Source: JBMYQA01 sp049600855
GTDB lineage: Bacteria > Bacteroidota > Bacteroidia > Cytophagales > Flammeovirgaceae
Assembly (NCBI GenBank): GCA_049600855.1
Contig: JBMYQA010000141.1
Coordinates: 1-14,523, forward strand
DNA length: 14,523 nucleotides
Direction: 5' to 3'
Shown: in pieces, positions 1 to 6,633 of the stretch
Layout: every line of letters begins with the position of its first letter
Position numbering within the stretch: position 1 is the stretch's first letter
Made by a program: the position numbers and the translations under genes
The notes under the pieces: model-generated
What the model was told of the DNA's origin: nothing
Databases searched by the model: none
The model's input: the letters and a program-made list of their open reading frames with translations, nothing else

Positions 1-787
1 CTCCTTTTGCATTACAAAAAGTATATAATATCTCAGAAGTATGAGCGATGAGATCAATACCATTTTTAGAAATCAATGTTTTTAGTTTTGCAGGACGAGA
101 TAAATGCCCTGCAACACCAATATTTCTTTTCGTTGACTCCTTTAAAATCCCTTTTACAGCTTCTTGAGGGGTAAACGTGTAAATTTTCACTAAATCATAA
201 TCTGATTTTTCAACTTCTTCTACAAACTTGACCCCATCTTCAAAAGAGTTAACTTGCTGATGTAATTGTCCGTTACCTTGCTCACGGGCATAAAGCGCTG
301 TATAAATGTATGGTCCAATCTCCTTGTTTGCTAAAATCTTATCCTTTAGCTGAAAAATAGCGTTGTCATTAATGGTTTCTAAAAAATCTCCTAAGTTGAG
401 TATAGTAGTTACGCCATTATTCAAAAATTGCAGTGCTTCTAATTTCCCAATCTGTGAAGCAGTATCTAGTTCTACACCCAAATGTGTATGCATATCTGCC
501 AATCCCGCTAACAAGTATTTTCCTTTCCCATTAATGATTCTGTCAGCAGCAAAATGTTCAAGCTCTTCACGATCAAGAATTTGTTTGATTTCCCCTGATT
601 CAATTAAAACATTTTTATGAGGAAATACTTTATTTTCATTAACTGAAACGATGTTGATATCTGATAGTAAAATAGAGAAATCATTAGAAATATGATCTCC
701 TTTAAAAGTAATTGAATTATCATTATGCTTAGTAGCACAGGAGCATAATAGGGAAAGGAATAACAGTGTTATCAGTTTAAGCTTCAC
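1..787 (-). CDS. Exported lipoprotein amidohydrolase, N-terminal part (runs off left edge)
   Basis: The minus strand reads as 262 complete codons before the window edge. No in-frame ATG precedes the signal sequence, so the start is taken as GTG at 787-785. This gives VKLKLITLLFLSLLCSC, a lysine-containing n-region, a hydrophobic core and a lipobox-like LCSC, so the protein is probably lipidated at Cys17. Metal-dependent amidohydrolase (imidazolonepropionase-like) features follow: a beta-rich start at about 37-95; HxH in ADMHTHLG (His100, His102); Lys201 in DLVKIYTF, where this superfamily carries a carbamylated lysine; His228 in VAGHLS; and His249 in IAHTSE. The final catalytic Asp would lie beyond the edge. 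The family hydrolyses amide or ester bonds in cyclic compounds and dipeptides; the substrate here is unknown. The lipobox suggests the cell envelope. It is co-directional with the epimerase gene but 191 bp away, so co-transcription is doubtful. Confidence 0.87.
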   Translation of the reverse strand, partial: MKLKLITLLFLSLLCSCATKHNDNSITFKGDHISNDFSILLSDINIVSVNENKVFPHKNVLIESGEIKQILDREELEHFAADRIINGKGKYLLAGLADMHTHLGVELDTASQIGKLEALQFLNNGVTTILNLGDFLETINDNAIFQLKDKILANKEIGPYIYTALYAREQGNGQLHQQVNSFEDGVKFVEEVEKSDYDLVKIYTFTPQEAVKGILKESTKRNIGVAGHLSRPAKLKTLISKNGIDLIAHTSEILYTFCNAKG

Positions 788-978
788 GTTTCTGAGTTTT
801 TTTTGAATTATGCACAACGACTCACTGTAACGCCATGTCGTTAAAGGTGGCAAACAGGACGCAAGATAATAGAATGTAATCAGTTTTGCCTAACGGTTAC
901 TGAATAGACTAGTTCATGAAATTAGTTAGATTTTGCTGATGGAGTTAGGAAAGTCAACTAGTGCTTAAAAAAAATAGA
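788..978. other. Intergenic spacer with imperfect palindromic element
   Basis: No gene is visible. An imperfectly symmetrical block spans about 812-895. It begins with GCACAACG (812-819) and ends with GCCTAACG (888-895). Near its left end AACGAC (816-821) pairs with GTCGTT (837-842) around a 15-nt loop. GCCTAAC fits the RYYYAAC half-site of integron attC sites, but the left end fits poorly. To its right, ACTAGT occurs twice (908-913 and 957-962). The minus strand shows an eight-T run just after the epimerase stop codon, without a convincing stem before it. No TAnnTTTG-type promoter was found for the lipoprotein gene. Confidence 0.4.
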
Positions 979-1887
979 TTACTCCGCTTCCTTTAACAAA
1001 TCTTCTACTGCTTTTTCTGGTTCAGAGAACTTAAATTGAAAGCCCGCATCTTGTATCTTTTGACAAGAGACTTTGCTTCCGTTTAAGACAATTTCGGCCA
1101 TTTCTCCAAACATCATTTCTAGCGCGATTTTGGGGACATTGGGTAAGAAAAGTGGCTTTTCGAGTACATGAGCAGTAATACGAGTCAGTTCAGCATTGGT
1201 AACGGGGTTCGGAGCCACGCCATTGAAAGCTCCTTGAAGCGTTTCTGCTTCAATGGCATGCATGAAAATGCGACAAATGTCATCAATATGTATCCAAGGA
1301 ATGTATTGTTTGCCGCTACCTAACGGAGCGCCTGCATACATCCGAATGGGTTTGGCAATTTCATAAAGTGCACCTGCTTCTTCACTTAACACAACACCTA
1401 CGCGTATTTTTACGGTGCGTAATCCAGTGTCGGCAATGCGATCTACTTCAGCCTCCCACTGTTGGCAAACGTGGGCTAAAAAATCACTACCAGGTTTGGA
1501 GTCTTCAAAAGCTATTCGTTCACCTGTAAAGCCATAAATACCTACCGCAGTGGCAGCAATAAAACCTTTTACCTCATGGTTCGTTTCCGCTAATTTTTGG
1601 GCGAGCAATTGCGTAGTTTGTGTACGACTGTTTACAATCACTTCTTTGCGCGCTTTTGTCCAACGTTTTTCAGCTACATTGGCACCAGCGAGGTGGATAA
1701 CGTAATCGGCATTTTCAATAGCGCCTTCTTCGATATAGCCTTCAGTAGGATTCCATTGATAATAGGTAACCTGATCATCCTTTCTTTTGGAACGGCTCAG
1801 GTAGGAAATTTCATGCCCCTTTTCTTGAAGTAGTTGGGTTAAACGGGTACCAATCAATCCAGTTCCTCCAGTTATCAATATCTTCAT
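979..1887 (-). CDS. TIGR01777 family epimerase (YfcH-like, NAD(P)-binding SDR plus DUF1731)
   Basis: A complete 302-aa protein of the extended short-chain dehydrogenase type, usual length for the TIGR01777/YfcH family. GGTGLIG at residues 7-13 is the dinucleotide-binding glycine loop. HLAGANVAEKRW (65-76) and AVGIYG (114-119) are family signatures, the latter carrying the Tyr of the active-site region. GSGKQYIPWIHIDD (190-203) and FNGVAPNPVTN (221-231) follow. The last 50 or so residues (about 250-298, with the GSKVSCQKIQDAGFQFKF segment) form the DUF1731 domain. No signal peptide or membrane segment is visible, so the protein is cytoplasmic. Members are annotated as putative sugar-nucleotide epimerases, but the reaction is not firmly established. 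The ATG at 1887-1885 places the glycine loop at the normal distance from the N-terminus. It is transcribed away from the 201-aa gene at 2148. Confidence 0.95.
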   Translation of the reverse strand: MKILITGGTGLIGTRLTQLLQEKGHEISYLSRSKRKDDQVTYYQWNPTEGYIEEGAIENADYVIHLAGANVAEKRWTKARKEVIVNSRTQTTQLLAQKLAETNHEVKGFIAATAVGIYGFTGERIAFEDSKPGSDFLAHVCQQWEAEVDRIADTGLRTVKIRVGVVLSEEAGALYEIAKPIRMYAGAPLGSGKQYIPWIHIDDICRIFMHAIEAETLQGAFNGVAPNPVTNAELTRITAHVLEKPLFLPNVPKIALEMMFGEMAEIVLNGSKVSCQKIQDAGFQFKFSEPEKAVEDLLKEAE

Positions 1888-2147
1888 ACAGTTTCTTTTT
1901 AGTAGGTTATAACAACGAAAGCAGCGTAAAGTTTATGACTTTCCAAGTTATTGACAAAATAGGAGGTAACGGACTTAAATCCAAGGGTTCAATCGGGATA
2001 AAGTCGCGCATTCATTGGTAAAGTATTACATGAGCTCATCCCTTTTTTTCAACATTTTAACTGAATTCACGATAAAAGCGCGAAAGAATAATTAATCTTC
2101 CTGTTTGAGACGTATCTTAGGCAGGTATTAAGAGTATAATTGCGTAC
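1888..2147. other. Divergent intergenic region
   Basis: This 260-bp gap must hold the promoters of the epimerase gene (leftwards) and the 201-aa protein gene (rightwards). I could not find a TTG-N19-TAnnTTTG match for either. The only ordered element is a perfect 10-bp palindrome, ATGAGCTCAT, at 2030-2039, which may be chance. No coding sequence is supported here. Confidence 0.4.
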
Positions 2148-2753
2148 ATGAATTTTTTCGATAAACTAATTAATCAATTGTTCCCTAAGCGTGAGCAGCA
2201 CAAAGGGACAGTTCAACCGATGGTTTCTGAGGCTTTAACACGAAAAGATTCAGAACGTAAGAGCTATTTTGAATGGCAAAACAGTGGCGCTTACAAAAAC
2301 TTATCTGGTCGCGTGCTTCAAGCTTACCAAGATCGTTTACAGGAAAAAGTCGATGATACTTGGGTGATTCATTTACTCCAAATGCCTGCGGCCAATGGTT
2401 TTGCCCTTACTTTTCCTAAAGAACTCAGTCATTTAGAATTCCAGCATTTTTATGACTGGCTGAAAGATCGGGTACTTACACTCAATTACCGATTGGTGAA
2501 TGCCGACCGGCAATTGTACGATAAAGCTCGTTTTGTAGAGATAAAAGAAAAATATTATCTGAAGCCCATTATTGATTTACAAGAAACGAACACATTATAC
2601 AACCAACAATATGGCAATATCCTGATTGAACAGATTCTGATTGATGATCAGCCAAGTTACCTCAAATTTGTTGCAAATATTTATTCCGATCGCCTGTATA
2701 CTAAAGCGCTCAGTTTTGATGATTTGATGCTTGAAATCTTTGAAGTAGCTTAA
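2148..2753 (+). CDS. Hypothetical soluble protein, 201 aa, unrecognised family
   Basis: I do not recognise this protein. It starts at ATG 2148 and has a coding-like composition throughout. There is no signal peptide and no membrane segment, so a cytoplasmic location is likely. Residues 1-40 are basic and probably partly disordered. Residues 40-70 (SYFEWQNSGAYKNL, then VLQAYQDRLQEK) look helical and amphipathic. The remainder looks mixed alpha/beta, with aromatic-rich stretches such as EFQHFYDWLKDR and an acidic end (DDLMLEIFEVA). No cysteine, no catalytic motif and no nucleic-acid-binding motif is evident. It lies 122 bp before the membrane paralogue cluster, with a terminator-like hairpin between, so it is probably a separate transcription unit. 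It is likely a lineage-restricted conserved protein, but this is inference. Confidence 0.8.
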   Translation: MNFFDKLINQLFPKREQHKGTVQPMVSEALTRKDSERKSYFEWQNSGAYKNLSGRVLQAYQDRLQEKVDDTWVIHLLQMPAANGFALTFPKELSHLEFQHFYDWLKDRVLTLNYRLVNADRQLYDKARFVEIKEKYYLKPIIDLQETNTLYNQQYGNILIEQILIDDQPSYLKFVANIYSDRLYTKALSFDDLMLEIFEVA

Positions 2754-2759
2754 AATCTG

Positions 2760-2773
2760 GGCTTAAAAAAGCC
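2760..2773 (+). terminator. Weak intrinsic terminator-like hairpin
   Basis: GGCTT (2760-2764) and AAGCC (2769-2773) form a 5-bp stem with an AAAA loop, six bases after the stop of the 201-aa gene. The following TAATTTC is only a poor U-tract. It may reduce read-through into the membrane cluster, but the short stem leaves real doubt. Confidence 0.35.
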
Positions 2774-2875
2774 TAATTTCATGGATAAAAACTTCAATAC
2801 ACGCAAAAAATGTTGTAGATTTACTATAAGTGTTATTACTCAAATACACTTCTGTGGATTCTAAGTGTGTAGGCC

Positions 2876-3739
2876 ATGAAATACAGCAATTACATTCCAT
2901 CTTTTCTTAAAACATACAACCAAGAGTGGTTGGTGGAGTCTCCTTGGCTTTGGGAGACAAAATCTCACTATGTAGCATTTTATGCTGGAGTTTTAAATGT
3001 ATTGGTTTTTGCTTCCACCTGTTTGTATTTCCTTTTTGGAGATGAATACCAGGTACACACACTTTTCCCTACGAGTCTAGGTATTGTTTCTTTTATCGGT
3101 TTTGGCACCTGGGTATATCACCTTTCGCGATTTAATTTGGAAGAAGGATACGGCTATAAAACAGATTTAATTATTAAACGAAGGTTTCTGGTCTATTTAG
3201 CTTGTGTGCTTCTATTTGTGTTTCCAGCATATTTACCAAACTTAATGAGCTTGACGGTTCTTGGGGAGTTTAAAGATGCATTTCATGGTCTATTAGAGGT
3301 GGGAGTCATTTCGTTTGTGACTACAATGTTACTCGATATTTGGAAACAAGTGCGCAACAAGCAATTCCTTCAAACTGTAGTGGTAAATGCATTAACATTT
3401 ACTGGAATTGTGTTGTTAATGGATATTAGCCTCTTTTTTGTGGTACTGCTGACTCTTGTCATTTTATTCACCTTGCCCATATTAATATCGAGTTTAGGAG
3501 GATTATTAGAAACGAAAGAACACCAAACTTGGAAAGTGATTGGCATAGCTAGCTTTCAATTTCTTTCGCCTTTTTTATTAATGTTGGCCATGTGTTTAGT
3601 ACTCATTCCGCTGAGTTTATTAGGTGAACTATTTTTTGTAAGTATGGCAGGGGTTTCTAGTTACATATACCTGATTTACTTTTTGCCCCGATTTAATAAA
3701 ATACATGCCCATTTTCATGCATTGCCTCGAAGTAAGTAA
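2876..3739 (+). CDS. PWLWETK-motif polytopic membrane protein, paralogue 1 of 4
   Basis: This 287-aa integral membrane protein has about eight predicted transmembrane segments (near residues 32-54, 65-83, 104-126, 138-155, 166-186, 187-207, 220-248 and 252-271). A short hydrophilic N-terminus carries EWLVESPWLWETKSH at 18-31. Three features recur in paralogue 3: IWKQ with a following basic turn (155-161); WKVIGIASFQFLSPF (219-233); and a C-terminal tail with histidines ending in LPR (283-285). These mark it as a diverged tandem copy. I do not recognise the family, and no transporter, enzyme or channel signature is visible. The PWLWETK element sits on the N-terminal tail just before the first segment, so it may be an interfacial anchor or a docking site. 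It is the first gene of the probable operon running to the nucleotidyltransferase gene. No clear promoter was found in the 122 bp upstream. Confidence 0.85.
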   Translation: MKYSNYIPSFLKTYNQEWLVESPWLWETKSHYVAFYAGVLNVLVFASTCLYFLFGDEYQVHTLFPTSLGIVSFIGFGTWVYHLSRFNLEEGYGYKTDLIIKRRFLVYLACVLLFVFPAYLPNLMSLTVLGEFKDAFHGLLEVGVISFVTTMLLDIWKQVRNKQFLQTVVVNALTFTGIVLLMDISLFFVVLLTLVILFTLPILISSLGGLLETKEHQTWKVIGIASFQFLSPFLLMLAMCLVLIPLSLLGELFFVSMAGVSSYIYLIYFLPRFNKIHAHFHALPRSK

Positions 3740-3771
3740 ACTAGACTACCACATGCTAACACAACGAATAG

Positions 3772-4683
3772 ATGAACTCAAAATTCCATATCTCCACCCA
3801 GCATATACAGCGCTTTGATCAACTAAATCAAGATTTATTGATTTATAAACCTTGGTTATGGCAAACCAAAATTCATCATGTCGTTTTTATGCTATTAGGG
3901 GTAAACTTAGCAGTGGGAGCGAGTTTGTTTTTACAATTCTATCAGGATTTAAGTTATGTATTGATTGTGGGAACAAGCACGTTTATGGGATTCATCTATT
4001 GGTTACATGAAATAAATCAAGTCTCCATTATTGAGGTATATGCACAGTTAGATGCTAAAAAGCACTTGCAGCGTTTTTGGGCATTTTCCTTAGGCGTTTT
4101 TCTATTTGCTTTCCCTAACATCATGCTTTGGATTGCCAGAAACCCCAGCTTTCAGCTTTTTACGCCAGATGCTATGCATGCCTATTTTCCAGGAGTTGTA
4201 GTCGTTTCAGCACTATTTTTTATGGCTTTAGGGATTCAAATTTGGCAATCAGTTGGGGGGAAGGCTTTTAGTATAGGTTTGGGCTTAATGGCATTATTTG
4301 TTACAGGATTCTATTTTACAATGCAGATGGATGTTCTACTCAGCGTACTTCTCTTATTACTCATTGTTCAACTTATGGTGAATAATCCAAAAAAATTAGC
4401 TGAGCAAAGCATGTGGCAAGATGAAAATGCCTCCCAACGAAAAGATATATTGCCCGCCTCATGGATTGTATTAGGCTATACCAGTTTACAGTTATTAATG
4501 CCTTTGTTTTTAGCTTTAGGATCGATTAGCTTAATTATGACCTTAGAGATTCATACTACTTCAGATTTTTTTATAATGGGAGGAATTCCTGTTGGAATTG
4601 TGATCATCCTTTATCTAACCACCATCTTCCCCCATTATTTGCGAACCGTTGCGAGCTTGAGATCATTACCAAAACACGAGTGA
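3772..4683 (+). CDS. PWLWETK-motif polytopic membrane protein, paralogue 2 of 4
   Basis: A 303-aa homologue of its neighbours, starting 32 bp after paralogue 1. The N-terminal motif is PWLWQTK at 27-33, with Gln in place of Glu, followed by IHH. About eight hydrophobic segments can be placed near 35-57, 60-79, 103-122, 139-159, 166-183, 185-203, 230-257 and 265-286. IWQSVGGK (157-164) corresponds to IWKQ in paralogues 1 and 3. WIVLGYTSLQLLMPLF (231-246) aligns with their WKV...SFQF block, and the tail ends in SLPKHE. An extra hydrophilic loop of about 25 residues (205-229, NNPKKLAEQSMWQDENASQR) between segments six and seven makes it longer than paralogues 1 and 3. Function is unknown. Close spacing implies co-transcription. 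Confidence 0.85.
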   Translation: MNSKFHISTQHIQRFDQLNQDLLIYKPWLWQTKIHHVVFMLLGVNLAVGASLFLQFYQDLSYVLIVGTSTFMGFIYWLHEINQVSIIEVYAQLDAKKHLQRFWAFSLGVFLFAFPNIMLWIARNPSFQLFTPDAMHAYFPGVVVVSALFFMALGIQIWQSVGGKAFSIGLGLMALFVTGFYFTMQMDVLLSVLLLLLIVQLMVNNPKKLAEQSMWQDENASQRKDILPASWIVLGYTSLQLLMPLFLALGSISLIMTLEIHTTSDFFIMGGIPVGIVIILYLTTIFPHYLRTVASLRSLPKHE

Positions 4684-4737
4684 ACGCAAGTAAGACCTTA
4701 ACGACCCACACGTTTTTAAACTATTCAATTTTTTACC

Positions 4738-5601
4738 ATGAACGCACTTAAAAGAATAACAACTCGTCAAATACCTGTAATCCACGCATTAGATCAAAAG
4801 TGGTTACTCAATCAGCCTTGGCTTTGGGAAACGCGTATTCATTATGTATTAGCCTTTACCATTCCTTTGAATGTGAGTGTATTTTTACTGGCTTTATTCA
4901 CAAAAGCCTATGGCGTAGCTCAAGTGGTTGGAGGTGTGTTTTCTGTATTAGGTTTCTGCTATTGGATTTATAATTTATGGCAATTTAGCTTAGAGCAAGA
5001 CCGTGGGAAAACAGGTGATTATGTGGCACAAAAAAGATTTGGCATTTATTTCCTGAGTGTATTGTTATTTACCTTACCATTTTGCCTACCGGATACCGTT
5101 AATTGGCTGATCCATGAAGGCTATGGACTTCGGGGCAGTAATGTTATTTTAATGAATGTAGGCGCATTCTTTGCTTCAGCGATAGGAGCAGTTCTCATCC
5201 AAATTTGGAAGCAAATTCATACGAAGTTATTTATCCTTACTGTAGTGGCAAATGCATTGCTTTTTGTGGGTTTTGCCATATTAGTCAGCCTTTCATCCTT
5301 TTTTATTGTATTATTAGTAGCTGTAGGGATTTTTTCTTTTCCCATGCTCATCTCTTTAATTACAGATGCTCCCAAAATTAAAAAGTTTAGCAATTGGAAA
5401 GTGATCGCTTTAGCATCCATTCAATTCTATGCGCCATTTTTACTGAGCTTTGTAATCAGTTTATTTATGATTCCTTTCTCTCAATTATTTTCAGGCTTTG
5501 TCTTTTTAATTGGGTTGGGAATCGCTGCCTTTAGTTACATTGCCTACGTGTTGCCAACGTTCAGGCAAATGCACATTCACATGCAATCACTTCCTCGATA
5601 G
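4738..5601 (+). CDS. PWLWETK-motif polytopic membrane protein, paralogue 3 of 4
   Basis: A 287-aa member of the same family, 54 bp downstream of paralogue 2. PWLWETR lies at 27-33, and the preceding DQKWLLNQ matches the other copies. Hydrophobic segments lie near 35-56, 60-82, 101-125, 136-156, 165-186, 187-207, 221-246 and 251-272. It resembles paralogue 1 most closely by eye: IWKQIHTKLF (156-165) against IWKQVRNKQF; NWKVIALASIQFYAPFLL (219-236) against TWKVIGIASFQFLSPFLL; and the tail VLPTFRQMHIHMQSLPR against FLPRFNKIHAHFHALPR. This suggests that 1 and 3 share a more recent common ancestor, or a stronger shared constraint, than either does with 2 or 4. No enzymatic motif is seen. Confidence 0.85.
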   Translation: MNALKRITTRQIPVIHALDQKWLLNQPWLWETRIHYVLAFTIPLNVSVFLLALFTKAYGVAQVVGGVFSVLGFCYWIYNLWQFSLEQDRGKTGDYVAQKRFGIYFLSVLLFTLPFCLPDTVNWLIHEGYGLRGSNVILMNVGAFFASAIGAVLIQIWKQIHTKLFILTVVANALLFVGFAILVSLSSFFIVLLVAVGIFSFPMLISLITDAPKIKKFSNWKVIALASIQFYAPFLLSFVISLFMIPFSQLFSGFVFLIGLGIAAFSYIAYVLPTFRQMHIHMQSLPR

Positions 5602-5654
5602 GTATTAACATAAAACACACGACGATGATTTTACTCGAACCGTAGCAGTTTTAT

Positions 5655-5670
5655 GTCAACGATTGTTGAC
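5655..5670. repeat. Short perfect inverted repeat between paralogues 3 and 4
   Basis: GTCAAC (5655-5660) and GTTGAC (5665-5670) are perfect inverted arms around GATT. They lie in the longest gap of the membrane cluster (95 bp). No U-tract follows on the plus strand, so it is not a good terminator. It could be a small operator or an RNA hairpin that tunes expression of paralogue 4, or it could be chance. Confidence 0.35.
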
Positions 5671-5696
5671 CGTCAAAATTAAATGAATAAACCTCA

Positions 5697-6599
5697 ATGA
5701 ATATGAAACAACAACACTTAAATCGTTTGATGAAACCCTATCAAGAAATTGATAGAAAATGGTTAATTCATAAGCCTTGGCTATGGGAAACAAAATTGAA
5801 TTTAGCCATTTCATTGGGGATAGGACTGAGTGTGTTAGCGATGGTATTTTCTGGTTTTTACAGTGATACATTAATGGTAGATGCGTATAGTTTAGATATC
5901 TCACCAAGTTTTTTAGGATATCTATTTATTTCCTTATGTGTGATTGGATTTGGCTTTTGGTTTTATAAAACAGCTCAATTCAATGGGAATATTGAAAATA
6001 TCAATTTAGATAGAAGTACGTTGAGGATGCAATTTGTCGCTTTTTATGTCAGTGTATTGTCATTTGCCATGCCTGTTTTTATAGTAGTGGGTATTGATTG
6101 CTTGAAGTATCAAAGCATGCTGTTCAGATCGAGTGAAAAGTCTTTTTCAGCGGTTTTTATTGAACTATTTGTGATAAAGTGTGTGCTATTAGTTCTGACT
6201 ATTCTGATTGCAAAGTGGAAAAATATTGGAGGGAAACGCATGGTTACCTTTGTGATTATGGGAGCCTTATTTTTTGTTGGCGGGGCGGTAGCCGTCCAAA
6301 TTGATGCGGTATGGGGGCCATTAGTGATATTAGGAGTATTTTCATTTTATGTATACAAGAACAGAAGCTCTTTTCCGCCATTTGAGTTTTTCCTTTCTGC
6401 TTTGGGCTTTATGTGGGCACCAGTAATTTGTTGGGGTACAGCAGGTGTAGCTATGCTTCCTCTTTTTGCCCTACTTGATTCGCCAGCTATTGCGTTATGG
6501 TTAGTTTGGTTCTTAGGTTCAGCAGGCTTTATTCGGTACATGTATGCCAATCAACAGTACTATTACCTCCATCATTATCAAGTTCCTAAAGAGAAGTAA
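5697..6599 (+). CDS. PWLWETK-motif polytopic membrane protein, paralogue 4 of 4 (divergent)
   Basis: A 300-aa protein recognisable as family by DRKWLIHKPWLWETK at 19-33 and by its hydrophobic layout, with segments near 35-55, 70-92, 111-134, 151-172, 181-200, 205-220, 230-256 and 262-282. KWKNIGGK (173-180) corresponds to IWKQ/IWQSVGGK of the other copies and is closest to paralogue 2. The WKV...QF block is largely lost, being replaced by FEFFLSALGFMWAPVI (229-244). The tail is tyrosine-rich and ends in QVPKEK rather than LPR or LPK. The first loop (56-69) is longer than in paralogues 1 and 3. The start could be ATG 5697 or ATG 5703, two codons apart; the first places the motif at 27-33, exactly as in paralogues 2 and 3. 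The nucleotidyltransferase gene follows after 34 bp. Confidence 0.84.
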   Translation: MNMKQQHLNRLMKPYQEIDRKWLIHKPWLWETKLNLAISLGIGLSVLAMVFSGFYSDTLMVDAYSLDISPSFLGYLFISLCVIGFGFWFYKTAQFNGNIENINLDRSTLRMQFVAFYVSVLSFAMPVFIVVGIDCLKYQSMLFRSSEKSFSAVFIELFVIKCVLLVLTILIAKWKNIGGKRMVTFVIMGALFFVGGAVAVQIDAVWGPLVILGVFSFYVYKNRSSFPPFEFFLSALGFMWAPVICWGTAGVAMLPLFALLDSPAIALWLVWFLGSAGFIRYMYANQQYYYLHHYQVPKEK

Positions 6600-6633
6600 G
6601 TAGATAACTCCCAATCATAAAACCATCACATTA

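Noticed and set aside
363..620. Plus-strand open frame of 85 codons over the lipoprotein amidohydrolase
   Set aside because: The opposite strand encodes recognisable metal-binding motifs. This frame is Ser-rich and has no family resemblance.
908..962. ACTAGT at both ends of a 55-bp stretch, considered as terminal inverted repeats of a tiny mobile element
   Set aside because: The shared arms are only about seven bases and each is itself palindromic. No target duplication or transposase accompanies them.
2030..2039. Perfect palindrome ATGAGCTCAT considered as an operator
   Set aside because: A 10-bp palindrome is expected by chance fairly often, and no promoter could be located relative to it. 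Mentioned only within the gap description.
2876..6599. Paralogue cluster considered as ABC transporter permeases
   Set aside because: The proteins are polytopic, but no ATP-binding subunit with Walker motifs is encoded in the window, and no permease coupling motif could be seen.
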